Of a stretch of 64,000 bases of DNA, positions 1 through 13,039 are shown piece after piece. The notes beneath the pieces were generated by a model. It was not told the origin of the DNA, ran no database searches, and worked only from the letters and a program-made list of their open reading frames with translations. The first letter of the stretch is position 1. Every line of letters begins with the position of its first letter. The position numbers were made by a program, and so were the translations under genes. Source of the DNA: Selaginella moellendorffii (Eukaryota > Streptophyta > Lycopodiopsida > Selaginellales > Selaginellaceae); assembly GCF_000143415.4 (NCBI RefSeq), contig NW_003314261.1, positions 2,011,802-2,075,801 on the forward strand. The letters run 5' to 3'.

Positions 1-905
1 GGATGGAAAATTTTCCACAAATTTTCTTAGACTTTTCCAATGGCTGATCTATTGATCACTTTGCTCGAAAACCATTCTGTTTTCGTAAGCCAAGTACAAA
101 CTAGTGAAGGGGTTGGAGTTGACTTTGGTTAGCCTAAACCTTAGTAGGTAGTTTGTATGATGCTACTAGAAAGGGATACTAACTTTTGGGGCTAAGCCAA
201 TTGAGTTAGATAGAGTCTGGAGTTAGTGTAAAAAAGTGGTTGTTGCGCTTTTCTTAGAAGGGTGACTCTTGTGCCTTTCTTTTGTAGCATTATGCTCAGT
301 GGCAGGTTGCACCTTGCATTTTGTTAAGACTCTATGAGAGTAGTGAGTTCTCACTGATCCTAATTTAATCTTGGTGGCCCTGTGCCTTGGCTGAGAATGG
401 TGATATCTAACTTAGTTATTTGAGGTTGAAATGTTGGTACCTAGATTATAGTTTTGTCTATGAGGAGGTTCTGTACCAATATGAGTCTATCTTATGGCCC
501 TCACTTTAGTTTCGATTAAGTATTGATCATGCATAGTTAGCCTCTTCAAAGCATGCTTGGAACTATTGGCTACATATGTTAGTGAGCTTATTGCGGATAA
601 GTTGGATTTGAGTGGTCATTTAGTTCGTGCTTGTCCATGGGGTATTACATGGGGTATACGTACATGGGGTATTACGTTCATATTGGATAAGTATATAACT
701 TGATGGCACAAGTTTGGTGTTTGGTTCTTATGAAGGCAAGTTGAAGAGTTATTATTGGTTGCTCTGCAACTAGTGATTGCTCATAGACTTCGTTGAGGAC
801 TGTTTGACACTTGCTTTGCTCAATAATGATTTAACAGTGATAGGCTTGCTTTACCGGATGGTGTTGCGGAAGATCATGTCGTTAGACTTACATGGGTTTT
901 CTGTA
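1..905. repeat. Copy 1 of a dispersed 0.9 kb repeat
   Basis: Aligns by eye with 2846-3735 over nearly its whole length, with many C/T and G/A differences and small indels. The left edge is cut by the window start. A primer-binding-site-like motif follows at 1072, so this may be part of a long terminal repeat; that is inference. No intact gene is seen. The only shared peptide-like stretch is near the right end (about 780-900). Confidence 0.75.
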
Positions 906-1071
906 TTTGTAGCGCATGTGATCATGGGATGCGATTTGGATATACTATCACCATGGATCCTTAGAACCTTGGGGGATAAATGTGGATAAAATAGCCACTA
1001 AGGGCTCTCTCATTAAGCAATTGCCCCTTTTTCAGTTGGCTTAAAGGGAGAGAGATAAGGTGCACTACAGT

Positions 1072-1083
1072 TGGTATCAGAGT
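1072..1083 (+). other. Primer-binding-site-like motif (tRNA-iMet type)
   Basis: The sequence TGGTATCAGAGT matches the start of the primer-binding site used by many plant LTR retrotransposons. It lies 2 nt after a short ...CTACA that could be an LTR end. No gag or pol reading frame follows in the next 1.8 kb, so any element here would be a decayed or non-autonomous one. A chance match cannot be excluded. Confidence 0.4.
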
Positions 1084-2845
1084 ATACATCTCAGCGAGTA
1101 CTATACAATGAGATTGGGCAACTAGTTATATTGCATATGCAAAGATGAAAACGATGATCCGAGTGGGTACATGTTTGGGTGCAAAGACTTCGTATTGGTT
1201 CCTTGGGTACGGATTTGGTTACCTTGTACCAAATTATGTGAGCTTGCTCTTGGGCTCATAGGATGGAATAGCTTATTTCGTTTGCATGAGTTTGTGCTTG
1301 GGCTCGTAAGTGAGGCACATTAGCAACTCAAGGTTGCACTTTGAGTTGGCAGGATTAATGTTAGCCTATCAGTGGTTCCATGAGTTGTTCTAGTGATTCC
1401 ATGAGTTATTCCTTGTACCATAGGTGAAAGTAAACCTTCCCTGGGTTTGTTCTGAGTGGCAAATAGGCTGGTCTGTAGCTGTTTAGTATGGCACTAGTGG
1501 ATCCTTCCTAGACATGTTTACAAGTGGATCAATCAAGACTGTAAGGATTAGTCTATTGATTCAAGTAATCATTGCTATGCTCTCTCATAAACTTTTCTTA
1601 AATTGAATTGAAAGTAGTGCAAAAGCAAGCTTGAAATTTAGTCAAGGATGAAACTGAAAAGAGAGTCGTCAGGGACGAAAGATCAAACACGTAAATCATT
1701 TTCTCTTCTTGGAGGGATGATTTGCAACGAAGTGTGACTCATTGCTTGTATTCACAATATGCAATCAAGAGTTTCTACTTTGATGCGTGTTGGAAGTGAT
1801 GGTCTTACAAGTGGTGAATTATGGGATGGATAGTGGTGAAACGCTAAACCATTTTATCTAGGCTCGCTATTGGAAGACTTGGGTTGCAATGCTCAATTCT
1901 TTTCTAGGGAACCTTGTTATTGCTACTTGAGTAACTTGGTGTTGGATTAGTGTTGAGTTTGGTCGAAAAGAGAGTGGCATGAGCTTGTCCGTGTTATGAA
2001 CAAAAGTTAGTGGTGTTGGGTGTTGTAAATCTCTATCGGTGGGGTGTGGCATTTATGTTGCATTTTGTCGAATCGACTTGACACTTGATACTCACATAAA
2101 CTTTTGAAGTAATGACATAGGTGTTGCTCAATTGATGATCAATTCATTGTGATACTTATGTCATATCCATGTGATAATGAGCAATGTGTTTACGAAGTTG
2201 CTTGGGGAAACAATGATTGACCCCAAAATGGTTGATGGTGAAGCTAGTCTACTTGCACAAAGTAGCATTATAATAGCTTTGACTGGGTTCTTGATGGTGG
2301 TCCATTATGTTAAGCTTAAGTTGGTACCTTGTTTCCTTGAGAGAATGCCCATTGAGGTGTTGGAAAATGGTTGTAGCATCCATTTGCTATAGCTTGTCGA
2401 ATGATTCGTTAGCACTTGGAGTAGATTGTTGGATGGAGAAAATGTATAGTTGGGGCATTGACATCACTAGCATTTGTGTTAATGGGAGTGGCATTGTTAT
2501 TTCGAGTGATAAGGAATTTTCTTTAGACCTTGATTTTCCGTGCCATTTTTCTTGTTAGTGTTTTGGCTTCACATTGGATCTTGAAGGTGATTGAAGAAGA
2601 GTGTTAGTGCAATGTGGATATCCAAAGATGTGGTCTTCGTGATCAAGCCTTGGATGTTCATTTTGCACTTTGCGGATGTCGGTGTTGAATATCAGTTAGA
2701 TGGGCAAAAGATGTTTGATGCTTAAGCACATTGATGGATAATGAGAATTTGTGTTGAGCTGAACCTATGTGAAGTAGTAAGTAGGAAAAAGTTGGTTGAG
2801 TCTTGAAAGTTTGCATTCCTGGATTGAGAGTCATTCATTCTCTAT
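1084..2845. other. Spacer between the two repeat copies, no gene seen
   Basis: This stretch holds only short open frames with no recognisable motif. If 1-1070 is an LTR, this would be internal sequence of a non-coding retroelement. Confidence 0.4.
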
Positions 2846-3735
2846 GATGGAAAATTTTCCATAAATTTTCTTAGGCTTTTCTAATAGCTGATTTGTCGGT
2901 CACTTTACTCGAAAACCATTCTGTTTTCATAAGCCAGTACAAACTAGTGAAAGGGTTTGAGTTGACTTCGGTTAACTTAAACCTTAGTATGTAGTTTGTA
3001 TAATGCAACCCGAAAGGGATGTTGACTTTGGGGCTAAGGTAATTGAGTTGGATAGAGTTTGGAGTTAGTGTAGAAAAGTGGCCATTGCACTTTTCTAAGA
3101 AAGGTGACTCTTGTGCCTTTTTTTTATAGCGTTATGCTTGGTGGCAGATTGCACCTTATTTCGTTACACTTTATGAGAGTAGTGAGCTCTCACTGATCTT
3201 GACTTAGTCTTGTTGGCCCTGCTCCTTGGCTAAGGATGGTGATGTCCAATTTAATTGTTTGAGGTTGAGATGTTAGTACCCGTTCTATAGCTTTGTCTAT
3301 GAGGAGGTTGTGTACCAATATAAGTCCATCTCATGGTCTTACTTTAGTTTCAACTAAGTATTGATCATGCATAGCTAGCCTCTTTAAGGCATGTTTAGAG
3401 CTATTGTCTAAACGTATTAGTGAGTTTATTACAGTTGAGTTAGATTCGAGTAGTCATTTAGTTCATGCCTGTCCATGAACCTTTATCTCGTGCTTGAGGT
3501 ATTACATTCATGTTAGACAAGTATATGACCTGATGACAAGAGTTGGTGTTTAGGTCTTATGAAGGTAAGTTGAAAGAGTGATTGTCAGTTGCTTGGCAAC
3601 TAGTAATTGTTTGTAGACTTTGTCAAGGACTGTTTGACACTTGCTTCACTCGATGAAGATTTAGCAGTGATGGGTTTGCTTTACCGGATGGTGTTATGGA
3701 GGATCGTGTCATTAGATTTACATGGGTTTTCCATA
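2846..3735. repeat. Copy 2 of the 0.9 kb repeat
   Basis: Matches 1-905 in order, offset by about 2.83-2.84 kb. The likeness stops abruptly near 3735, and the sequence equivalent to 906-1085, including the primer-site motif, is missing. The differences look mostly like transitions, as expected for old methylated repeats. Confidence 0.75.
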
Positions 3736-6700
3736 TTGGCCTATCGACTCTACCTTTATCGATATCATTTGGTTGTGTTTAGTTCGTAGTGTTGGATTTC
3801 ATTGAGTCTTGAACGTGGTGAATCACTCCTTGATGATGTATTATCTGTGACTGAGTATTGTTAGGGGATTGGTCTCGGATACTGAGTAAAGTATCTTTGA
3901 CCTTGGTTAGCTTAGTTGCTAGGGAGTTTAGAGTGGTGATTCACTTGTGCTTTCTTTTAGCTTGTTATAGTGTTGATGGCATTGAAGTGATGCCTTGTCG
4001 TTGACATTGTTGATATTGAGATTCAAGTGAAATGAGATGTCTTTCCTTAAAATTGATATTGAATTTCATTAGTCTTGAAGAAGATAGTGTTAATGATTTG
4101 GCTAAAGCTTTGTGTTATTGGCATTCATGCATTTATTAGTTAACAACTATATTGACGTTCAAATGAACTGAGTGGCAAGTTGAGTTAGTTGTGTCTCGAC
4201 GAGATTATTTAGTAGAGGTTGAGCTTTGAGCTTTTCCTTGAAAAGCGATTTAGTCATAAACTATACTAACTCTACAAGCGGAAGAGTTAGTGATTGATAT
4301 TGAAATGTTTGAATCCTTGTTGGATTTGAGTTGGGATATATTGATCATTGGTGATTCTTTTTGTACTTACTATGAAGTAAGTTACGTCTTGCTATAGATG
4401 GTTTCATGGAGGATCGTTTGATGATCACTTGTTGAGCATAACTTCGTTGTGTTTGGCTTTTGGATTGATGCAATTATGCTCTTCATTAGCTTTGCATTAT
4501 GAAGTTTAGCTTGTGGATATGTTTAGGAGGATATTATGGGTTATACTATAATTTCTTCTTTAGCATTGAAATTAGTTCATGCGAAACTTGTGATCATTGT
4601 TAAGCAAAACTTGGCTATAAGCTTCTTCAAACTTTTGGTTCTTTGGGTTTTATGCTCATTGTTCCATTTGTTATAAGTTGTTGGGGAAGGCATTTTAGCT
4701 CTTAGCTTCGATGTTGAAGTTAGTATTTTGCATTTAGCAATCATTGGTGATGATTGACTATCATCTAGGATAATTGATTATCCTTGTCAAAGGTTTTTCT
4801 TGATTATTATTGATATAAAATGGTTGCCATTCTTTAGGATGGTGGATTCTTTCTTCGATGATGATTATGCATCTTTCTATTGATAGGATGATTGATGATC
4901 TTTCATGATGGTTAGTTGTTCTCTTTGATGGCTTATGGCTTTTTGCAATACCACATGTTCTTTGTGGTTTGTTTTGAATTGGTCTCTTGGGTTTGAGACA
5001 TCGATAGGATGTTGCTGACACTTGCTTAAGTAACTCTGGTTCCTTGGTATTGTTGACCGGGATTTATTCAGATTGACTTGTGCAATGGTTAGTATGACTA
5101 AGTGTTTGTTGGTCTTACCACATTCATTCTGTTTTGTTGATTGTTGCTTGAGTTAGTTTTGATAGATTAAGATGTAATTTCCTTCGGGTGATACATTCGC
5201 AAGCACTGTGCTTGTCGGTTAAGGATACTTTATGTTCTTTGAGTTATCTTTGGTAAGTTGTTTAGCATACTATCTACAATCTTTGGTAGTTAAGTTTTCT
5301 CATTGAGTGTACTTGATGATATACTTGCTATTGAATTTTGTTGGATGGTGAATCCTATGTTTTCCAATGATAGTGATTTTGGTGGTTCCTATCCTATAAT
5401 ACTGGTTTATCGAATGATAACTTACTTAGAATACTTTTATGTTCTACTCTAAGGTATATTCACTGATAATTAAATCTCTAAGATATCATTGTCTATGACT
5501 TTGATATAGTCCATATATTGATCTTTGAGTTTGGGCCAATATAGGCAGACTGGCTTCGGCACTTCATGTGCATGGTGAAATCTCTAGTCATGGGGTAGCT
5601 ACTGTCGACTGGTCATGTAACCCGCCTCTTTGTCAATGTTCCTTATTCCGTTCAAAAGGAGTGACCATGTAAACAACTCTAACTGCTTGCTTACAGTAGT
5701 CTATCTAAACCTTACTGATGGGTTTGGTTTCTTTGCTCATGAGGGTTGGGGCCTCTGGCTTCTTTCTCTATATCCTTGCGGGTAGGGGCGTATCACACTT
5801 TTGTAGCTGGGTTTAGGGTTTAGGGTGGTTGACTCTTTCCTTACTACCACGACGGCAGGAGGTCGGTATTGCTGGACCTTTTATCAGCCCCTCTTGTTCA
5901 AGTGTTAGTAAACTGGACTTTGTATCTGTACTTGGCCGGATGAGCATAAGGACAGAATTCCTAAGTGTTTATTTTGCCAAGCATACTTGGCATAGGTTTT
6001 TAATTCTTTTTTGCTCTGTTTTGCACTGGCTTGACAAGAACCCTCGCATATTGAGATTAGTCCCTCAATATTGCTGGATGATAACTTACCATGTCTGCCA
6101 AACACCTCTCTATCATGCCCTTTGTGTTAGTCTCAATTTGGTCCTAAATGCTATTTATAGAAAGTGTCTAGATTTGCTCATTTAGCATATCTGTGGAATG
6201 TAGAGATTATTCTAAACACAATGGTATTCGTCCCGTGTCCAAATTCGCAATCTAGGGACATTCCATATTTAGTAAATTTCAAGCTTATCCCAGAGACTAA
6301 CTCTTGGTACTAAGGGATGCTTGGGGTGAAAGCCCAAAGGGTGTGTTCCTTAGGGGGGGGGGGGCGGCTATGGAGGATGTCCAAATGTATAGTAAGGATA
6401 GTGGGTAAGTCGGGCATGGTTGACCAACTTGAGATATAGTCTAGCTCCCGCTTGTGTGCCTGTCCTTGTTTTATGTCTAGCTTAGGTCTAAGCCCAAGAT
6501 CCATACTATGCTAGCTGGTGGAATACCCATGTCCTCGTGTTATGCCATTGGTATGCTAAAATAACGCCCAGACTCTGTTTAGCTCTGTTTTGCGTGCTGG
6601 TCTTGGCATTGGGATGCTGGATACTCTAGAACTATTCCAAGTCGCTCTATGCCCCTATCCCTTTGCTCCTTGGGCTATACACATGGGAGTTGCTCCGTGG

Positions 6701-6785
6701 TTTGGTTCCTTTGCTCCTTAGCTTCATGCTTGGGAGTTTGGCACCGTTCCTTCATTTAATGACCCTGGTTCCACACCACTATCCT
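3736..6785. other. Gene-free, T/G-rich repeat-like stretch
   Basis: No coding region is recognised on either strand; open frames are short and unrelated to families I know. A run of 12 G lies at 6353-6364. The base composition resembles the flanking repeats, so this is probably decayed transposon sequence. Confidence 0.4.
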
Positions 6786-6832
6786 ATAAACACGTGGCAT
6801 GTGACATGTGGCATATGACATGTGGCACATGG
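6786..6832. repeat. Short imperfect tandem CATGTGRCAT-type repeats
   Basis: About four near-copies of CATGTGGCA / CATGTGACA / CATATGACA follow each other, forming a small E-box-like cluster (CANNTG). No gene is close, so a regulatory role is unsupported. Confidence 0.5.
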
Positions 6833-9800
6833 AGGGTTTAGGATAAAGGGTAAAATCCATGTCCACTATACATGCCATCAATGAGGCTAGAATATACTAT
6901 TTTCTTCCATGGGATAGAGAGGCTGGTAAAGATATAGTATATATTGCACACCTAATACAAGAAGGGATATAAAGGAGTTTAGTTAACTACCTCAAAGATG
7001 TTTGTAGATAGAAACTATGAAAAACTCATTTGCAACTCTAAAACATATTCAAAAGATAGTCCTCAAGGATTTTATTGTAAGCACCCTACTCAATCTAGGC
7101 TACAAAAAGACTCAATTGGACAAAGCTAGCTTGCAAGAGTTATTACGATGTGTGCAACTTGCAACTAGCCTTAGGAGGTAGGAAAATAATATTACATACT
7201 TTTCAATAATACCTCTCTTATATTTTATTTTATTTAGGATAAAATCTTGAATGTGTGAATCTCTAGAGAGGAAGCTACAGTAAAAACTTGACTCTATCCT
7301 TGAACTAAAACGAACCTATCCTTTTAAGTTTATCCACAGAAGTTTATTTCGAGATCAAGTCATTAATGAGTAAAAGCACTTCTTTGTCTTCAAAATATCT
7401 ACCATAAGCCCCACCTTTGGTGTAGATCTTGTCTTTTAAATGGATATGTCTAGGGTAAGTGACTTTGGTAATGTATGGGTACATTTTGACTCTATGGAGA
7501 AGGTATTAAATTGGACAATCATGGGAGCTTATATATAATTCAAGGTAATTATTTTTTGTCACTATCTTAAAATGGTTTTAAGCATTACTTTTTTCATAGG
7601 CTACGTTCCAACTTAACAATTGCAATAGCAAAGTTTAAAGTACAAGACTAGATGGCTTAAGAAATATTTTGGAAGTCCTTCTCTGACATTATATTAAAGC
7701 AAACTAGTAAACCTACCAACTTTCACAATTTCATGGCAAATGGGGATAGGGTTAATTGGAATGGTGTCTGTGCAGTTTTTGGGAATGGTTAACCTCTAGA
7801 AGGTCATAAAAGGACTTATGAAATCCATTGGGCTCAAAGCCTAAACCAATACTACTATTTTATCAAGTTAAACTTCTAATTAGCATTTAAGGAGTTGTGC
7901 AAATAATGGTAGGCTGCATTTAAAAAAAACCATGATGTAAAAGCAAATGAGATTTAAATGTGGTAGCATGAAGATGGCCATATGGATGTAAATTGTCTAT
8001 CACAATTTAAATCATGGTTAGAGTGGTGGGAAGTTAAGATGTTCCAATAGGGATATCACTCTTTTCATGTTATTTTCTCTTTTTTTTCTCTCTCTTTTTA
8101 TTACCTTTTGATTTTTTTTTTTATTAGGACCAACCACTTGAGGATCTTATATACACCTCAACTATGAATATCTCTGAGAGTAAGCATTGGAGTTGGCATT
8201 CCTTTAAGGCAGGGAAAGGGAATATGAGTTAATATGAAATATGTTTATCAAATTTTATATGTGCTATAGAGTAGTTTTCAAAAGCCTTAGCATTTGAGAA
8301 AGGAAGATATATGGGAATATAATCTTTGGTTGAGATGTTACATAATTAAATGAAGAAGAAAGTGATTCCACCAGCATAAACAGTGGCAACTACAATGGAG
8401 GAAATGGTCCGTAGCACATCTATAAAGTACACTCTCTGAGCTTCTATTGGTGATATAAAGACCGCCGACTCAAAGCATTGTTTTTCCTTTGCCAATGAAG
8501 ATGTTGGCACGGACCTTGGAGTGAAAAGTTTTCATAATTTTAATTTTACTCCAAAACACCACCCCCAGATTGAACCACCTCAAGTGGCAAATGAAAAAAG
8601 TGCATCACAATAAGTTAAAATAACTTACTATAGCGTGGAGTTGAAGCAATGAGCAATTCACCACATGCTAGCAAAATTCAATATAAAGTGTGTGGGGATG
8701 CTTCTAAAGGGAAAATGCTAAACTTGGATCCATAGTAACAAATTTACTTTTGTTCCAGCCCCATATTTTCTTAGGAAACAAAAACAAGTCAGATTTTCAA
8801 GATGGTGTTGGTTGTATTGCTACAATACTAATGCCAACCATATGAAGCGGCTTGAAGACACTATAGTGACAAAATTTGATATTACACTTAAAGAATGGCC
8901 AATTGCTAGTGGGGTTACACTCACATCACATGAGATTGAAAACCTTGATAAATTTGGCTTCAGTCTTAAGAAGAAGAAAGTTGAAGATATGAGTGATAGA
9001 ATTATAACTATTCCTATAAAGATGCACAGAAAACTTGCAAGAAAAGGTAAAGTAGTTAAATTTTTTAATACATTTCCAAGCAGCAGTAGAGTAAAATAAA
9101 CTTAGTTCAATCGCTTGAGTGTGAGGTTCTCTCTATGAAGTGCATTATTATACTAACAAAGGAGTACATTGTGAAAATAGAAAGTGGAAAATATACAATT
9201 GTCATTCAAGACCTTCCTTCTTCCACATGTCTAGACTTTAAAAACCATGAGGAATATAAGAAGGCATATGCTCCTTGCAAATATATGTACTATATCTTCA
9301 TCAATATTTTACACTAAGATCCTAAAGTGGATATTCATATACACTAAACAATCCTTACTATTGCTAAATTATAGAAGACTTTTGGAGCTAACTAGATTTT
9401 CCAAAACTATTGATATTTATTCTTTATCAATAATATAAATTTATTATACTTTATATAATTAATGAAAAATCATACTTTTCATTTAATATACTTGCGAGCA
9501 ATATTGCCCATAATACTCGTATGTCTATATTTCTATCTTTACCATTTCAAAAAATATTTCATGATAATCTTTTGGGTGTGTGATGTTGTAATATGTTGCA
9601 AGAGCATATATACTATCATACTGATCATTGCCATTGTTTCCACTAAAAGCCAGAAAACATATAAGGCATTTTTTGAAAATCATGAAATTGTAGTTTTTTA
9701 AAACAAATAAAAATGTATTCTAGAGAAGAACCAAATTTTTATTTTATATGTAATAAATTGACATCAATAGTTGTTGTTTTTTTCTTTCCAAATGGTTATA

Positions 9801-10600
9801 TAGCCTTACATAGAATTTTATTTCAAATTTAATAATTTTAAAATTCGACAAACTTGACATTTACTAGCTAGAAAGCACATAGTATAGATTTACAAAAGTG
9901 ACAAGAATAATTTTTTTGCAAACATCTTATTTTATGTTTTAACAAACATCTTTATTATGACATATAGTTAATATTTAAATTGTTAGAACAAGAAGTGTCC
10001 TTTAGAACATTTTTATCTATATAATATATAGAAAGTTATGAAATTATTAAGTTCACCATAACCTTAATATTTTAAACTTTATAATGTTTATATTAAATTA
10101 CAATTAAAAATTGAGCCTAACTCACGAGCTCAAATCTTTAGCTCATGAGCTCAAGAATGGTCTACACTCAAATCAAACACTAGAGCATCTACAAGATAGC
10201 TTGAGATATGAAAATCCAATACTAGTGAGTGAACAAAAAGCTAAGGATCATGGTGGATACTAGTGCCTAGTTTGCTACTTTAATTTTGGCTCGTCCTACT
10301 GTGTTTTTGTAACCATGTATAGGAATATCCCTGGATTAAGTAATGTACTATATATTATAGAAAACCAATCAAGATACACCTAGATTAAATAATAGACTAT
10401 ATATTAACAAGCTCAAAAATTTCATCAAATTTCTTTATTTATCTTAAACCATTACTTACTTTTCATGCTTAATTCGTCTAGCCACGATGATAATACTCTT
10501 GACAATAGTTTACAGAAAAGAGTAAGACAAGCAAAATGTTCTTCACATGATATATTTTATTAAGAATTTCAGGTAATAATCACGATATTTCATTTAATAA
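6833..10600. other. AT-rich gene-poor stretch
   Basis: Long A/T-rich sequence with only small open frames. The longest (8812-9099, + strand, 95 codons, lysine-rich) has no motif I recognise and is probably chance or a relic. Direct copies of CTCAYGAGCTCAA occur near 10120-10155. I see nothing else here. Confidence 0.4.
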
Positions 10601-11165
10601 TTATGGGGCTGGTTTTCCTTTATCAGGCTCCGGCAGTGGTTTATCACCTGGATTTGGAAGTGGAAGTCGATCTTCTGGTTTTGGAAGTGATACCTCCTTT
10701 CCAGGCTCTGGCAATGGCTTGGCATGGCCTGGATTTGGAAGTGGTTTCTCTTTGCCAGGCTCCGGCAATGGCTTGGCATCATCTGGATTTGGAAGTGGCT
10801 TCTCCTTGCCAGGCTCTGGCAATGGCTTGGCATCGTCTGGATTTGGAAGTGGCTTCTCCTTCCCAGGCTCTGGCAATGGCTGATCTTCTGGGTTTGGAAG
10901 TGGCTCCGCCTTGCCAGGTTCAGGCAATGGCTGATCTTCTGGGTTTGGAGGTGGCTCTGCCTTGCCAGGCTCAGTCACTGGTCCGTATGAAGGCGGCTGC
11001 TCTTCTCCAGGCTCTGGAAGTGGATCCTCTGGAAGATACAATTGTCAAACTTAATGAACCAAGAGATGTAAGATCATACAATTTACCTTCCAGGCGCCTT
11101 CCTCCAGTGGCAAGAGCCGCATTCACGCCCAGCAAGAACACAAGGAGCACCACTATCATCTTCAT
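10601..11165 (-). CDS. Secreted proline-rich tandem-repeat protein
   Basis: Two exons, 11165-11087 and 11028-10601, joined over a 58-nt GT-AG intron, give 168 residues. Residues 1-19 form a classic signal peptide (MKM, then a run of V/L/F, ending NAALA). The mature chain from about residue 27 is made almost wholly of two alternating short motifs, LPEPGK and LPNPxD/E, in units of about 16-18 residues, rich in Pro, Glu and Lys with no Cys. This composition suggests an extracellular or cell-wall structural protein, loosely like the Pro/Glu/Leu/Lys-repeat wall proteins of seed plants, but I cannot assign a named family. A TATA box lies 28 bp upstream of the start codon. The gene is divergent from the NINJA-type gene, with 344 bp between start codons. 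The exon structure is well supported because the frame closes exactly at the splice sites. Confidence 0.75.
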
Positions 11166-11192
11166 CGCTCTATAAAGGATAGAGTGATCCAC

Positions 11193-11202
11193 ATTTATAT
11201 AG
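11193..11202 (-). promoter_or_regulatory. TATA box of the Pro-rich gene
   Basis: Reads CTATATAAAT on the minus strand, 28-37 bp before the start codon. That implies a very short 5' untranslated leader, or an upstream transcription start. Confidence 0.5.
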
Positions 11203-11509
11203 CAAGGGAAAATGGATCCTCACATGCACAAAAGAAAGAAAAGTTGGCCTGGCCTGCGTGTTGTATGTGACAAGGTGGCCCTACACTGCACGTTGTTCCT
11301 ACAGGATTAGGGCGTATCTGGCAACTTCACCTATTACGTGGCTAATGACTTGGCAATGTACGGTCAGATAAGCATATTCGCTCTAGGGCTTATAGCTACG
11401 GCCATGGCTGCCAGGGATGGGAATGCGGAGAGCTCGATCGAGAGGTCTGTTTAGCGCGCCACACTGGGATCGATATCTAGGTGGAAGATAGCTCTAGAAT
11501 TTCTCAATT

Positions 11510-12927
11510 ATGGAGGAGGGTAGCAGGGATTTAAAGAAGAAGCTCCTGATCCACGAGGATGAGAGCGGCCTGGAGCTTAGCCTGGGATTATCTCTGGGAG
11601 GAGGAGGAGGAGGGGGATCGTCGCTGGAGAAGAAATCGTCGTCATTGGCAGTAGCAGCAGCAGCAGCTACAGTGACTGGAGATGGGGATTCTTCCGCGCA
11701 TGAAGAGGAATGGATCTCTAGGACCAATAATCACAGCAGCCAGGAGCTGTGGCTGAGAAAGGCGATGATCCAGCAGCAACAGCAGCAGCAATCCCAGCAA
11801 CAGTCCCGGCTGCGAGAGTTCCTCGCCGCTACTGCTACTCCCTCGTCATCTTCTCCGGACGTTTCCTCCCAGCAGCAGCAGCAACAGATCGCCGCGGCGC
11901 ACGTAGCCGCCGCTGCCTGGAGGCAAATGAATCACGTCGATCCAGCCGCGAAGTTCATGAGCTCCAGCGGCATGCCTCTCTCGATGGGCGATCTAGCGAA
12001 GTTCCTGGCGGCTGCAAAGTCGACGTCTTCTTCGTCGGCTCTTGCTGGCCACCAGCCCCAGCAGCAGCAGCAGCAGCAACAGGCCCAGCCTCGCGAAGAC
12101 GACGAGGAGCTTGATTCCGTGGAGCAGCAAAGAAAGTTTTTCCAGCACCAGGAGGCGCGGAAGAAGCGAAAGATGCTCATCGACGAGCAGAAGCAAAACA
12201 AAAAGGCCAAGGACGACGACAAACCCGGTAAGAAGAACGTAGAAAACGCAGAGCGCTTTCGATTTTCTGATCTCCTCCCTTGGTTCCAGATGGAGCCGAG
12301 AATGCCGCTGGCGGCCTCTCACACATGCAGCGCGCCACCTCGCTGGGAACTTTCCAAAACCAAGCCGGCCCTTCCGCCATGGCCGCGCTCGCCACCCAAC
12401 TTATGCGGAGAACGATCTCGGACTCCTCCCTCGTCGCGCAAGCACAAGCATCGTCCAGAGACGACGGCAATCCCGCTGCTGCTGCTGCTGCTGCTGCTCA
12501 GGCCGATCCAGCGACAGAAGCTACTGCGAGAGCTCTGGATCCAAACGCCACCGCCGACGAGACGAAGCAGCTCCTGGGGATGTGGCAGCTTGGCACCACA
12601 GTGGACATGCCAGCGGCGGAGAGCATAGATCCGGAGCTGAGCAGCCTCCGGCCGGGGACGGTGGCGGGGCAAATCGGAGGGACGGGCTCGTCACCCGATC
12701 TGCCGTGGGTGTCGGCCTCGGGGCCCGGCGGCAAGGCCATCAGCGGGGTCGCGTACAAGCTGTTCCAGGGGCAGTATAAGATCGTGTGCTCTTGCCACGG
12801 GCTCCATATGTCCCCCAGCGATTTTGTCAAGCACGCTGAGAGCCCGGACGCTTCATCTGCCAATGGCGGCGGCGTCAAGGGCCTCGGAGATTCCATGCCC
12901 GTGCTCAGCCAAGTGACTCCCGCATAA
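11510..12927 (+). CDS. NINJA/AFP-family transcriptional co-repressor
   Basis: Two exons, 11510-12227 and 12290-12927, with a 62-nt intron, encode 451 residues. Three family signatures appear in order: an N-terminal EAR repression motif (LELSLGLSL, about residues 21-29), which recruits TOPLESS-type co-repressors; a central basic patch (KKRKMLIDEQKQNKKAK, about 221-237) likely acting as a nuclear signal; and a C-terminal domain with VAYKL..QYKIVCSCHGLHMSP..FVKHA, which in relatives binds JAZ proteins or ABI5-type bZIPs. Long Gln and Ala runs lie between. Relatives link jasmonate or abscisic-acid signals to repression in the nucleus. Which of the two hormone routes applies cannot be told from sequence. 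The start is the first ATG and sits directly before the conserved EAR region. Confidence 0.88.
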
Positions 12928-13039
12928 AAAGTAACCATGACACGAAAAAAATCGACATATATTTTTCTGCTTATATTGACCTTCACAAAAGCATCAACAT
13001 CGTACTTTGATCGTGTGCTCTTTAACATCGCAGATATTA

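Noticed and set aside
8812-9099. 95-codon Lys-rich frame in AT-rich DNA
   Set aside because: No recognisable domain, no splice or promoter signals, and repeat-rich surroundings.
10100-10160. CRISPR-like or regular short repeats (CTCAYGAGCTCAA)
   Set aside because: Only two or three irregular copies without uniform spacers, in eukaryotic DNA.
10603-11175. Long open frame on the + strand opposite the Pro-rich gene
   Set aside because: It is the antisense shadow of the repeat array; the minus strand has the signal peptide, TATA box and in-frame splice.
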